Notes: generated from the sequence alone by a model not told the origin. A stretch of DNA of 64,000 nt from Luzula sylvatica (GCA_946800325.1 CAMPEJ010000010.1:186001-250000); one strand, 5' to 3'. Shown: positions 38,401-53,039, counted from the first letter of the stretch. Translations and numbers: made by a program.

Positions 38401-39398
38401 TGTATCGTATCTTTTATTATATAACTTTTCACCAAATTTCACAAACACTAAGAAATTTGTTTTTCGATTCAAAACAAGATTTTAACGCATTGAGGAGTTC
38501 AAATAACGTGTTTTTAGATCATTTGTATCGTATCTTTTACTATATAACTTTTCACCAAATTTCACAAACACTAAGAAAGTTTGTTTTTCAATTTCAAACT
38601 AGATTTTAACGCTTTGAGGAGTTCAAATAAAGTGTTTTTAGATCATTTGTATCGTATCTTTTACAACATAACTTTTCACCAAATTTCACAAACACTAAGA
38701 AAGTTTGTTTTTCGATTTCAAACAAGATTTTAACGCTTTGAGGAGTTCAAATAAAGTGTTTTTAGATCATTTGTATCGTATCTTTTACAACATAACTTTT
38801 CACCAAATTTCACAAACACTGAGAAAGTTTGTTTTTCGATTCAAAACAAGATTTTAACTCTTTGAAGAGTTCAAATAACGTGTTTTTAGATCATTTGTAT
38901 CGTATCTTTTACTACATAACTTTTCACCAAATTTCACAAACACTAAGAAAGTTTGTTTTTCGATTCAAAACAAGATTTTAACGCTTTGAGGAGTTCAAAT
39001 AACGTTTTTTTAGATCATTTGTATCATATCTTTTAGTACATAACTTTTCACCAAATTTCACAAACACTAAGAAAGTTTGTTTTTCGATTCAAAACAAGAT
39101 TTTAGCACTCTGAGGAGTTCAAATAACGTGTTGTTAGATCATTTGTATCGTATCTTTTACTATATAACTTTTCACCAAATTTCACAAACACTAAGAAATT
39201 TGTTTTTCGATTCAAAACAAGATTTTAACGCATTGAGGAGTTCAACTAACGTGTTTTTAGATCATTTGTATCGTATCTTTTACTATATAACTTTTCACCA
39301 AATTTCACAAACACTAAGAAAGTTTGTTTTTCGATTTCAAACAAGATTTTAACGCTTTGAGGAGTTCAAATAATGTGTTTTTAGATCATTTGTATCAT
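29487..39398 (+). repeat. Four tandem copies of a 2,478-bp, 20-monomer higher-order repeat
   Basis: Units start at 29,487, 31,965, 34,443 and 36,921. All carry the same private variants in the same order: AAAGTTTTTTTTCC, AACGAGTTTTT, CACAAACTCTAAG, GTGTTGTTACATC, TTTTTCAATTTCAAACTAG and TAGCACTCTGAGG. The length is 20 x 124 minus 2, from two 123-bp monomers offsetting other indels. Differences between units are very few; I noticed CAATTACTAAG near 29,770 in unit 1 and AATAATGTGTTG near 34,168 in unit 2. This is the most homogeneous long segment in the window. Confidence 0.93.
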
Positions 39399-42300
39399 AT
39401 CTTTTACAACATAACTTTTCACCAAATTTCACAAACACTAAGAAAGTTTGTTTTTCGATTCAAAACAAGATTTTAACGCATTGAGGAGTTCAACTAACGT
39501 GTTTTTAGATCATTTGTATCGTATCTTTTACAACATAACTTTTCACCAAATTTCACAAACACTAAGAAAGTTTGTTTTTCGATTTCAAACAAGATTTTAA
39601 CGCTTTGAGGAGTTCAAATAAAGTGTTTTTAGATCATTTGTATCGTATCTTTTACAACATAACTTTTCACCAAATTTCACAAACACTGAGAAAGTTTGTT
39701 TTTCGATTCAAAACAAGATTTTAACTCTTTGAAGAGTTCAAATAACGTGTTTTTAGATCATTTGTATCGTATCTTTTACTACATAACTTTTCACCAAATT
39801 TCACAAACACTAAGAAAGTTTGTTTTTCGATTCAAAACAAGATTTTAACGCTTTGAGGAGTTCAAATAACGTGTTTTTAGATCATTTGTATCATATCTTT
39901 TAGTACATAACTTTTCACCAAATTTCACAAACACTAAGAAAGTTTGTTTTTCGATTCAAAACAAGATTTTATCACTCTGAGGAGTTCAAATAACGTGTTG
40001 TTAGATCATTTGTATCGTATCTTTTACTATATAACTTTTCACCAAATTTCACAAACACTAAGAAAGTTTGTTTTTCGATTCAAAACAAGATTTTAACGCT
40101 TTGAGGAGTTCAAATAACATGTTTTTAGATCATTTGTATTGTATCTTTTACTACATAACTTTTCACCAAATTTCACAAACACTAAGAAAGTTTGTTTTCC
40201 GATTCAAAACAAGATTTTAACGCTTTGAGGAGTTCAAATAACGGGTTTTTAGATCATTTGTATCGTATCTTTTACTACATAACTTTTCACCAAATTTTAC
40301 AAACACTAAGAAAGTTTGTTTTTCGATTCAAAACAAGATTTTAACGCTTTGAGTAGTTCAAATAACCCGTTTTTAGGTCATTTGTATCGTATCTTTTACT
40401 ACATAACTTTTCACCAAATTTCACAAACACTAAGAAAGTTTGTTTTCCGATTCAAAACAAGATTTTAACGCTTGGAGGAGTTCAAATAACGGGTTTTTAG
40501 ATCATTTGTATCGTATTTTTTACTACATAACTTTTCACCAAATTTCACAAACACTAAGAAAGTTTGTTTTCCGATTCAAAACAAGATTTTAACGCTTTGA
40601 GGAGTTCAAATAACGGGTTTTTAGATCATTTGTATCGTATCTTTTAGTACATAACTTTTCACCAAATTTTACAATCACTAGGAAAGTTTGTTTTTCGATT
40701 CAAAACAAGATTTTATCGCTTTGAGGAGTTCAAATAACGTGTTGTTACATCATTTGTATCGTATCTTTTATTATATAACTTTTCACCAAATTTCACAAAC
40801 ACTAAGAAATTTGTTTTTCGATTCAAAACAAGATTTTAACGCATTGAGGAGTTCAAATAACGTGTTTTTAGATCATTTGTATCGTATCTTTTACTATATA
40901 ACTTTTCACCAAATTTCACAAACACTAAGAAAGTTTGTTTTTCGATTTCAAACAAGATTTTAACGCTTTGAGGAGTTGAAATAATGTGTTTTTAGATCAT
41001 TTGTATAGTATCTTTTACAACATAACTTTTCACCAAATTTCACAAACACTGAGAAAGTTTGTTTTTCGATTCAAAACAAGATTTTAACTCTTTGAAGAGT
41101 TCAAATAACGTGTTTTTAGATCATTTGTATCGTATCTTTTACAACATAACTTTTCACCAAATTTCACAAACACTGAGAAAGTTTGTTTTTTGATTCAAAA
41201 CAAGATTTTAACTCTTTGAGGAGTTCAAATAACTTGTTTTTAGATCATTTGTATCGTATCTTTTACTACATAACTTTTCACCAAATTTTACAAACACTAA
41301 GAAAGTATGTTTTTCGATTTCAAAACAAGATTTTAACGCTTTGAGGAGTTCAAATAACGTGTTTTTATATCATTTGTATCGTATCTTTTAGTACATAACT
41401 TTTCACCAAATTCCACAAACACTAAGAAAGTTTGTTTTTCGATTCAAAACAAGATTTTAACGCTTTGAGGAGTTCAAATAACATGTTTTTAGATCATTTG
41501 TATCGTATCTTTTACTACATAACTTTTCACCAAATTTCACAAATACTAAGAAAGTTTGTTTTCCGATTCAAAACAAGATTTTAACGCTTTGAGGAGTTCA
41601 AATAACGGGTTTTTAGATCATTTGTATCGTATCTTTTAGTACATAACTTTTCACCAAATTTCACAAACACTAAGAAAGTTTGTTTTTCGATTCAAAACAA
41701 GATTTTAACGCTTTGAGGAGTTCAAATAACGTGTTTTTAGATCATTTATATCATATCTTTTAGTACATAACTTTTCACCAAATTTTACAATCACTAAGAA
41801 AGTTTGTTTTTCGATTCAAAACAAGATTTTATCACTTTGAGGAGTTCAAATAACGTGTTGTTAGATCATTTGTATCGTATCTTTTACTATATAACTTTTC
41901 ACCAAATTTCACAAACAGTAAGAAATTTGTTTTTCGATTCAAAACAAGATTTTAACGCATTGAGGAGTTCAAATAACGTGTTTTTAGATCATTTGTATCG
42001 TATCTTTTACTATATAACTTTTCACCAAATTTCACAAACACTAAGAAAGTTTGTTTTTCGATTTCAAACAAGATTTTAACGCTTTGAGGAGTTCAAATAA
42101 TGTGTTTTTAGATCATTTGTATCGTATCTTTTACAACATAACTTTTCACAAAATTTCACAAACACTGAAAAAGTTTGTTTTTCGATTCAAAACAAGATTT
42201 TAACTCATTGAGGAGTTCAAATAATGTGTTTTTAGATTATTTGTATCGTATCTTTTACTACATAACTTTTCACCAAATTTTACAAACACTTAGAAAGTTT

Positions 42301-45227
42301 GTTTTTCGATTCAAAACAAGATTTGAACGCTTTGAGTATTTCAAATAACCTGTTTTTAGATCATTTGTATCGTATCTTTTACTACATAACTTTTCACCAA
42401 ATTTTACAAACACTAAGAAAGTTTGTTTTTCGATTTCAAAACAAGATTTTAACGCTTTGAGGAGTTCAAATAACGTGTTTTTATATCATTTGTATCGTAT
42501 CTTTTTGTACATAACTTTTCACCAAATATCACAAACACTAAGAAAGTTTGTTTTTCGATCCAAAACAAGATTTTAAAGCTTTGAGGAGTTCAACTAACAT
42601 GTTTTTAAATCATTTGTATCGTATCTTTTACTACATAACTTTTCACCAAATTTTTCAAACACTAAGAAAGTTTATTTTTCGATTCCAAACAAGATTTTAA
42701 CGCTTTGAGGAGTTCAAATAATGTGTTTTTAGATCATTTGTATCGTATCTTTTACAACATAACTTTTCACCAAATTTCACAAACACTGAGAAAGTTTGTT
42801 TTTCGATTCAAAACAAGATTTTAACTCTTTGAGGAGTTCAAATAACGTGTTTTTAGATTATTTGTATCGTATCTTTTACTACATAACTTTTCACCAAATT
42901 TTACAAACACTTAGAAAGTTAGTTTTTCGATTCAAAACAAGATTTTAACGCTTTGAGTAGTTCAAATAACCTGTTTTTAGATCATTTGTATCGTATCTTT
43001 TAATATATAACTTTTCACCAAATTTCACAAACACTAAGAAAGTTTGTTTTTCGATTTCAAAACAAGATTTTAAGGCTTTGAGGAGTTCAAATAACGTGTT
43101 TTTAGATCATTTGTATCGTATCTTTTAGTACATAACTTTTCACCAAATTTCACAAACACTAAGAAAGTTTGTTTTTCGATTCAAAACAAGATTTTAACGC
43201 TTTGAGGAGTTCAAATAACATGTTTTTAGATCATTTGTATCGTATCTTTTACTACATAACTTTTCACCAAATTTCACAAACACTAAGAAAGTTTGTTTTT
43301 CGATTCAAAACAAAATTTTAACGCTTTGAGGAGTTCAAATAACGTGTTTTTAGGTCATTTGTATCGTATCTTTTAGTACATAACTTTTCACCAAATTTTA
43401 CAATCACTAAGAAAGTTTGTTTTTCGATTCAAAACAAGATTTTAACGCTTTGAGTAGTTCAAATTACCTGTTTTTAGATCATTTGTATCGTATCTTTTAC
43501 TACATAACTTTTCACCAAATTTCACAAACACTAAGAAAGTTTGTTTTTCGATTCAAAACAAGATTTTAACGCTTTGAGTAGTTCAAACAACCTGTTTTTA
43601 GATTATTTGTATCGTATCTTTTACTACATAACTTTTCACCAAATTTCACAAACACTAAGAAAGTTTGTTTTCCAATTCAAAACAAGATTTTAACGCTTTG
43701 AGGAGTTCAAATAACGGGTTTTTAGATCATTTGTATCGTATCTTTTACTACATAACTTTTCACCAAATTTCACAAACCCTAAGAAAGTTTGTTTTTCGAT
43801 TCAAAACAAGATTTTAACGCTTTGAGGAGTTCAAATAACGTGTTTTTAGATCATTTGTATCATATCTTTTAGTACATAACTTTTCACCAAATTTTACAAT
43901 CACTAAGAAAGTTTGTTTTTCGATTCAAAACAAGATTTTAACGCTTTGAGGAGTTCAAATAACGTGTTGTTAGATCATTTGTATTGTATCTTTTACTATA
44001 TTACTCTTTACCAAATTTCACAAACACTAAGAAATTTGTTTTTCGATTCAAAACAAGATTTTAACGCATTGAGGAATTCAAATAACGTGTTTTTAGATCA
44101 TTTGTATCGTATCTTTTACTATATAACTTTTCATCAAATTTCACAAACACTAAGAAAGTTTGTTTTTCGATTCAAAACAAGATTTTAACGTTTTGAGGAG
44201 TTCAAATAACGGGTTTTTAGATCATTTGTATCGTATCTTTTACTATATAACTTTTCACCAAATTTTACAAACACTAAGAAAGTTTGTTTTTCGATTTCAA
44301 ACAAGATTTTAACGCTTTGAGGAGTTCAAATAATGTGTTTTTAGATCATTTGTATCGTATCTTTTACAACACAACTTTTCACCAAATTTCACAAACACTG
44401 AGAAAGTTTGTTTTTCGATTCAAAACAAGATTTTAACTCTTTGAAGAGTTCAAATAACGTGTTTTTAGATCATTTGTATCGTATCTTTTACAACATAACT
44501 TTTCACCAAATTTCACAAACACTGAGAAAGTTTGTTTTTCGATTCAAAACAAGATTTTAACTCTTTGAGGAGTTCAAATAACTTGTTTTTAGATCATTTG
44601 TATCGTATCTTTTACTACATAACTTTTCACCAAATTTTACAAACACTAAGAAAGTATGTTTTTCGATTTCAAAACAAGATTTTAACGCTTTGAGGAGTTC
44701 AAATAACGTGTTTTTATATCATTTGTATCGTATCTTTTAGTACATAACTTTTCACCAAATTCCACAAACACTAAGAAAGTTTGTTTTTCGATTCAAAACA
44801 AGATTTTAACGCTTTGAGGAGTTCAAATAACATGTTTTTAGATCATTTGTATCGTATCTTTTACTACATAACTTTTCACCAAATTTCACAAATACTAAGA
44901 AAGTTTGTTTTCCGATTCAAAACAAGATTTTAACGCTTTGAGGAGTTCAAATAACGTGTTTTTAGATCATTTGTATCATATCTTTTAGTACATAACTTTT
45001 CACCAAATTTTACAAACACTAAGAAAGTATGTTTTTCGATTCAAAACAAGATTTTAACGCTTTGAGGAGTTCAAATAACGTGTTTTTAGATCATTTGTAT
45101 CATATCTTTTAGTACATAACTTTTAACCAAATTTTACAATCACTAAGAAAGTTTGTTTTTCGATTCAAAACAAGATTTTGTCACTTTGAGGAGTTCAAAT
45201 AACGTGTTGTTAGATCATTTGTATCGT

Positions 45228-47207
45228 ATCTTTTACTATATAACTTTTCACCAAATTTCACAAACACTAAGAAATTTGTTTTTCGATTCAAAACAAGATT
45301 TTAACGCATTGAGGAGTTCAAATAACGTGTTTTTAGATCATTTTTATCGTATCTTTTACTATATAACTTTTCACCAAATTTCACGAACACTAAGAAAGTT
45401 TGTTTTCCGATTCAAAACAAGATTTTAACGCTTTGAGGAGTTCAAATAACGGGTTTTTAGATCATTTGTATCGTATCTTTTACTACATAACTTTTCACCA
45501 AATTTTACAAACACTAAGAAAGTTTGTTTTTCGATTCAAAACAAGATTTTAACGCTTTGAGTAGTTCAAATAACCTGTTTTTAGATCATTTGTATCGTAT
45601 CTTTTACTACATAACTTTTCACCAAATTTCACAAACACTAAGAAAGTTTGTTTTCCGATTCAAAACAAGATTTTAACGCTTGGAGGAGTACAAATAACGG
45701 GTTTTTAGATCATTTGTATCGTATCTTTTACTACATAACTTTTCACCAAATTTCACAAACACAAAGAAAGTTTGTTTTCCGATTCAAAACAAGATTTTAA
45801 CGCTTTGAGGAGTTCAAATAACGGGTTTTTAGATCATTTGTATCGTATCTTTTAGTACATAACTTTTCACCAAATTTTACAATCACTAGGAAAGTTTGTT
45901 TTTCGATTCAAAACAAGATTTTATCGCTTTGAGGAGTTCAAATAACGTGTTGTTAGATCATTTGTATCGTATCTTTTATTATATAACTTTTCACCAAATT
46001 TCACAAACACTAAGAAATTTGTTTTTCGATTCAAAACAAGATTTTAACGCATTGAGGAGTTCAAATAACGTGTTTTTAGATCATTTGTATCGTATCTTTT
46101 ACTATATAACTTTTCACCAAATTTCACAAACACTAAGAAAGTTTGTTTTTCGATTTCAAACAAGATTTTAACGCTTTGAGGAGTTGAAATAATGTGTTTT
46201 TAGATCATTTGTATCGTATCTTTTACAACATAACTTTTCACCAAATTTCACAAACACTAAGAAATTTGTTTTTCGATTCAAAACAAGATTTTAACGCATT
46301 GAGGAGTTCAAATAACGTGTTTTTAGATCATTTTTATCGTATCTTTTACTATATAACTTTTCACCAAATTTCACGAACACTAAGAAAGTTTGTTTTCCGA
46401 TTCAAAACAAGATTTTAACGCTTTGAGGAGTTCAAATAACGGGTTTTTAGATCATTTGTATCGTATCTTTTACTACATAACTTTTCACCAAATTTTACAA
46501 ACACTAAGAAAGTTTGTTTTTCGATTCAAAACAAGATTTTAACGCTTTGAGTAGTTCAAATAACCTGTTTTTAGATCATTTGTATCGTATCTTTTACTAC
46601 ATAACTTTTCACCAAATTTCACAAACACTAAGAAAGTTTGTTTTCCGATTCAAAACAAGATTTTAACGCTTGGAGGAGTACAAATAACGGGTTTTTAGAT
46701 CATTTGTATCGTATCTTTTACTACATAACTTTTCACCAAATTTCACAAACACAAAGAAAGTTTGTTTTCCGATTCAAAACAAGATTTTAACGCTTTGAGG
46801 AGTTCAAATAACGGGTTTTTAGATCATTTGTATCGTATCTTTTAGTACATAACTTTTCACCAAATTTTACAATCACTAGGAAAGTTTGTTTTTCGATTCA
46901 AAACAAGATTTTATCGCTTTGAGGAGTTCAAATAACGTGTTGTTAGATCATTTGTATCGTATCTTTTATTATATAACTTTTCACCAAATTTCACAAACAC
47001 TAAGAAATTTGTTTTTCGATTCAAAACAAGATTTTAACGCATTGAGGAGTTCAAATAACGTGTTTTTAGATCATTTGTATCGTATCTTTTACTATATAAC
47101 TTTTCACCAAATTTCACAAACACTAAGAAAGTTTGTTTTTCGATTTCAAACAAGATTTTAACGCTTTGAGGAGTTGAAATAATGTGTTTTTAGATCATTT
47201 GTATCGT
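45228..47207 (+). repeat. Exact tandem duplication of a 990-bp, 8-monomer block
   Basis: 45,228-46,217 and 46,218-47,207 share rare variants at exactly 990 bp spacing: TCACGAACAC (45,381 and 46,371), GATCATTTTTATCG, GGAGGAGTACAAATAAC and AACACAAAGAAAG. The only difference I see is in the first 16 bases (ACTATAT against ACAACAT), which marks the exchange point. The GAGTTGAAATAATG monomer ends each copy. This looks like a single very recent event. Confidence 0.92.
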
Positions 47208-48696
47208 ATCTTTTACAACATAACTTTTCACCAAATTTCACAAACACTGAGAAAGTTTGTTTTTCGATTCAAAACAAGGTTTTAACTCTTTGAAGAGTTC
47301 AAATAACGTGTTTTTAGATCATTTGTATCGTATCTTTTACAACATAACTTTTCACCAAATTTAACAAACACTGAGAAAGTTTGTTTTTCGATTCAAAACA
47401 AGATTTTAACTCTTTGAGGAGTTCAAATAACTTGTTTTTAGATCATTTGTATCGTATCTTTTACTACATAACTTTTCACCAAATTTTACAAACACTAAGA
47501 AAGTATGTTTTTCGATTTCAAAACAAGATTTTAACGCTTTGAGGAGTTCAAATAACGTGTTTTTATATTATTTGTATCGTATCTTTTAGTACATAACTTT
47601 TCACCAAATTCCACAAACACTAAGAAAGTTTGTTTTTCGATTCAAAACAAGATTTTAACGCTTTGAGGAGTTCAAATAACATGTTTTTAGATCATTTGTA
47701 TCGTATCTTTTACTACATAACTTTTCACCAAATTTCACAAATACTAAGAAAGTTTGTTTTCCGATTCAAAACAAGATTTTAACGCTTTGAGGAGTTCAAA
47801 TAACGGGTTTTTAGATCATTTGTATCGTATCTTTTACTACATAACTTTTCACCAAATTTCACAAACACTAAGAAAGTTTGTTTTTCGATTCAAAACAAGA
47901 TTTTAACGCTTTGAGGATTTCAAATAACGTGTTTTTAGATCATTTGTATCATATCTTTTAGTACATAACTTTTCACCAAATTTTACAATCACTAAGAAAG
48001 TTTGTTTTTCGATTCAAAACAAGATTTTATCACTTTGAGGAGTTCAAATAACGTGTTGTTAGATCATTTGTATCGTATCTTTTACTATATAACTTTTCAC
48101 CAAATTTCACAAACAGTAAGAAATTTGTTTTTCGATTCAAAACAAGATTTTAACGCATTGAGGAGTTCAAATAACGTGTTTTTAGATCATTTGTATCGTA
48201 TCTTTTACTATATAACTTTTCACCAAATTTCACAAACACTAAGAAAGTTTGTTTTTCGATTTCAAACAAGATTTTAATGCTTTGAGGAGTTGAAATAATG
48301 TGTTTTTAGATCATTTGTATCGTATCTTTTACAACATAACTTTTCACCAAATTTCACAAACACTGAGAAAGTTTGTTTTTCGATTCAAAACAAGGTTTTA
48401 ACTCTTTGAAGAGTTCAAATAACGTGTTTTTAGATCATTTGTATCGTATCTTTTACAATATAACTTTTCACCAAATTTAACAAACACTGAGAAAGTTTGT
48501 TTTTCGATTCAAAACAAGATTTTAACTCTTTGAGGAGTTCAAATAACTTGTTTTTAGATCATTTGTATCGTATCTTTTACTACATAACTTTTCACCAAAT
48601 TTTACAAACACTAAGAAAGTATGTTTTTCGATTTCAAAACAAGATTTTGACGCTTTGAGGAGTTCAAATAACGTGTTTTTATATCATTTGTATCGT

Positions 48697-48753
48697 ATCT
48701 TTTAGTACATAACTTTTCACCAAATTCCACAAACAGTAAGAAATTTGTATCGT
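48697..48753 (+). repeat. Truncated 57-bp satellite monomer
   Basis: This monomer starts normally but passes from AAGAAATTTGT straight to ATCGTATC, missing about 66 bp relative to the 123-bp class. The junction word ATTTGT (48,743-48,748) occurs at both places in a full monomer, so microhomology can explain the loss. It also combines AATTCCAC and CAGTAAG, variants normally found in different monomers, so it is a hybrid. It shifts the array phase by 57 bp and accounts for the odd 6,630-bp spacing between 43,740 and 50,370. Confidence 0.92.
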
Positions 48754-51700
48754 ATCTTTTACTATATAACTTTTCACCAAATTCCACAAACACTAAGAAA
48801 GTTTGTTTTTCGATTTCAAAACAAGATTTTATCACTTTGAGGAGTTCAAATAACGTGTTTTTAGATCATTTGTATCGTATCTTTTACTATATAACTTTTC
48901 ACCAAATTTCACAAACACTAAGAAAGTTTGTTTTTCGATTTCAAACAAGATTTTAACGCTTTGAGGAGTTCAAATAACGTGTTTTTAGATTATTTGTATC
49001 GTATCTTTTACTACATAACTTTTCACCAAATTTTACAAACACTTAGAAAGTTTGTTTTTCGATTCAAAACAAGATTTGAACGCTTTGAGTAGTTCAAATA
49101 ACCTGTTTTTAGATCATTTGTATCGTATCTTTTACTACATAACTTTTCACCAAATTTTACAAACACTAAGAAAGTTTGTTTTTCGATTTCAAAACAAGAT
49201 TTTAACGCTTTGAGGAGTTCAAATAACGTGTTTTTATATCATTTGTATCGTATCTTTTAGTACATAAGTTTTCACCAAATATCACAAACACTAAGAAAGT
49301 TTGTTTTTCGATCCAAAACAAGATTTTAAAGCTTTGAGGAGTTCAACTAACATGTTTTTAAATCATTTGTATCGTATCTTTTACTACATAACTTTTCACC
49401 AAATTTTTCAAACACTAAGAAAGTTTATTTTTCGATTCCAAACAAGATTTTAACGCTTTGAGGAGTTCAAATAATGTGTTTTTAGATCATTTGTATCGTA
49501 TCTTTTACAACATAACTTTTCACCAAATTTCACAAACACTGAGAAAGTTTGTTTTTCGATTCAAAACAAGATTTTAACTCTTTGAGGAGTTCAAATAACG
49601 TGTTTTTAGATTATTTGTATCGTATCTTTTACTACATAACTTTTCACCAAATTTTACAAACACTTAGAAAGTTTGTTTTTCGATTCAAAACAAGATTTTA
49701 ACGCTTTGAGTAGTTCAAATAACCTGTTTTTAGATCATTTGTATCGTATCTTTTACTATATAACTTTTCACCAAATTTCACAAACACTAAGAAAGTTTGT
49801 TTTTCGATTTCAAAACAAGATTTTAACGCTTTGAGGAGTTCAAATAACGTGTTTTTAGATCATTTGTATCGTATCTTTTAGTACATAACTTTTCACCAAA
49901 TTTCACAAACACTAAGAAAGTTTGTTTTTCGATTTCAAAACAAGATTTTAACGCTTTGAGGAGTTCAAATAACGTGTTTTTAGGTCATTTGTATCGTATC
50001 TTTTAGTACATAACTTTTCACCAAATTTTACAATCACTAAGAAAGTTTGTTTTTCGATTCAAAACAAGATTTTAACGCTTTGAGTAGTTCAAATTACCTG
50101 TTTTTAGATCATTTGTATCGTATCTTTTACTACATAACTTTTCACCAAATTTCACAAACACTAAGAAAGTTTGTTTTTCGATTCAAAACAAGATTTTAAC
50201 GCTTTGAGTAGTTCAAATAACCTGTTTTTAGATTATTTGTATCGTATCTTTTACTACATAACTTTTCACCAAATTTCACAAACACTAAGAAAGTTTGTTT
50301 TCCGATTCAAAACAAGATTTTAACGCTTTGAGGAGTTCAAATAACGGGTTTTTAGATCATTTGTATCGTATCTTTTACTACATAACTTTTCACCAAATTT
50401 CACAAACACTAAGAAAGTTTGTTTTTCGATTCAAAACAATATTTTAACGCTTTGAGGAGTTCAAATAACGTGTTTTTAGATCATTTGTATCATATCTTTT
50501 AGTACATAACTTTTGACCAAATTTTACAATCACTAAGAAAGTTTGTTTTTCGATTCAAAACAAGATTTTAACGCTTTGAGGAGTTCAAATAACGTGTTGT
50601 TAGATCATTTGTATTGTATCTTTTACTATATTACTTTTTACCAAATTTCACAAACACTAAGAAATTTGTTTTTCGATTCAAAACAAGATTTTAACGCATT
50701 GAGGAATTCAAATAACGTGTTTTTAGATCATTTGTATCGTATCTTTTACTATATAACTTTTCACCAAATTTCACAAACACTAAGAAAGTTTGTTTTCCGA
50801 TTCAAAACAAGATTTTAACGCTTTGAGGAGTTCAAATAACGGGTTTTTAGATCATTTGTATCATATCTTTTACAACATAACTTTTCACCAAATTTTACAA
50901 ACACTAAGAAAGTTTGTTTTTCGATTCAAAACAAGATTTTAACGCTTTGAGTAGTTAAAATAACCTGTTTTTAGATCATTTGTATCGTATCTTTTACTAC
51001 ATAACTTTTCACCAAATTTCACAAACACTAAGAAAGTTTGTTTTCCGATTCAAAACAAGATTTTAACGATTGGAGGAGTTCAAATAACGGGTTTTTAGAT
51101 CATTTGTATCGTATCTTTTACTACATAACTTTTCACCAAATTTCACCAACACTAAGAAAGTTTGTTTTCCGATTCAAAACAAGATTTTAACGCTTTGAGG
51201 AGTTCAAATAATGGGTTTTTAGATCATTTGTATCGTATCTTTTAGTACATAAGTTTTCACCAAATTTTACAATCACTAGGAAAGTTTGTTTTTCGATTCA
51301 AAACAAGATTTTATCGCTTTGAGGAGTTCAAATAACGTGTTGTTAGATCATTTGTATCGTATCTTTTACTATATAACTTTTCACCAAATTTCACAAACAC
51401 TAAGAAATTTGTTTTTCGATTCAAAACAAGATTTTAACGCATTGAGGAGTTCAAATAACGTGTTTTTAGATCATTTGTATCGTATCTTTTACTATATAAC
51501 TTTTCACCAAATTTCACAAACACTAAGAAAGTTTGTTTTTCGATTTCAAACAAGATTTTGACGCTTTGAGGAGTTCAAATAATGTGTTTTTAGATCATTT
51601 GTATCGTATCTTTTACAACATAACTTTTCACCAAATTTCACAAACACTGAGAAAGTTTGTTTTTCGATTCAAAACCAGATTTTAACTCTTTGAAGAGTTC

Positions 51701-53039
51701 AAATAACGTGTTTTTAGATCATTTGTATCGTATCTTTTACAACATAACTTTTCACCAAATTTCACAAACACTGAGAAAGTTTGTTTTTCGATTCAAAACA
51801 AGATTTTAACTCTTTGAGGAGTTCAAATAACTTGTTTTTAGATCATTTGTATCGTATCTTTTACTACATAACTTTTCACCAAATTTTACAAACACTAAGA
51901 AAGTATGTTTTTCGATTTCAAAACAAGATTTTAACGCTTTGAGGAGTTCAAATAACGTGTTTTTATATCATTTGTATCGTATCTTTTAGTACATAACTTT
52001 TCACCAAATTCCACAAACACTAAGAAAGTTTGTTTTTCGATTCAAAACAAGATTTTAACGCTTTGAGGAGTTCAAATAACATGTTTTTAGATCATTTGTA
52101 TCGTATCTTTTACTACATAACTTTTCACCAAATTTCACAAATACTAAGAAAGTTTGTTTTCCGATTCAAAACAAGATTTTAACGCTTTGAGGAGTTCAAA
52201 TAACGGGTTTTTAGATCATTTGTATCGTATCTTTTACTACATAACTTTTCACCAAATTTCACAAACACTAAGAAAGTTTGTTTTTCGATTCAAAACAAGA
52301 TTTTAACGCTTTGAGGAGTTCAAATAACGTGTTTTTAGATCATTTGTATCATATCTTTTAGTACATAACTTTTCACCAAATTTTACAATCACTAAGAAAG
52401 TTTGTTTTTCGATTCAAAACAAGATTTTATCACTTTGAGGAGTTCAAATAACGTGTTGTTAGATCATTTGTATCGTATCTTTTACTATATAACTTTTCAC
52501 CAAATTTCACAAACACTAAGAAATTTGTTTTTCGATTCAAAACAAGATTTTAACGCATTGAGGAGTTCAAATAACGTGTTTTTAGATCATTTGTATCGTA
52601 TCTTTTACTATATAACTTTTCACCAAATTTCACAAACACTAAGAAAGTTTGTTTTTCGATTTCAAACAAGATTTTAACGCTTTGAGGAGTTCAAATAATG
52701 TGTTTTTAGATCATTTGTATCGTATCTTTTACAACATAACTTTTCACCAAATTTCACAAACACTGAGAAAGTTTGTTTTTCGATTCAAAACAAGATTTTA
52801 ACTCATTGAGGAGTTCAAATAACGTGTTTTTAGATTATTTGTATCGTATCTTTTACTACATAACTTTTCACCAAATTTTACAAACACTTAGAAAGTTTGT
52901 TTTTCGATTCAAAACAAGATTTTAACGCTTTGAGTAGTTCAAATAACCTGTTTTTAGATCATTTGTATCGTATCTTTTACTACATAACTTTTCACCAAAT
53001 TTTACAAACACTAAGAAAGTTTGTTTTTCGATTTCAAAA

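Larger units (their letters stand above)
41600..52228 (+). repeat. Two diverged copies of a roughly 6.2-6.8-kb superunit
   Basis: Rare variants recur in matching order about 6.2-6.75 kb apart: CAGTAAGAAATTTG (41,916 and 48,114), GATCCAAAACAAG (about 42,558 and 49,311), GATTTGAACGC (about 42,320 and 49,073) and GAGGAATTCAAATAAC (about 44,071 and 50,701). The spacing changes along the segment because of the truncated monomer, a lost monomer near 49,920 and the 990-bp duplication. Exact ends are uncertain. Confidence 0.7.

Noticed and set aside
48611..48835. Minus-strand 74-residue open frame
   Set aside because: It exists only because the 57-bp truncated monomer (19 codons) happens to keep the frame open. 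It is satellite sequence.
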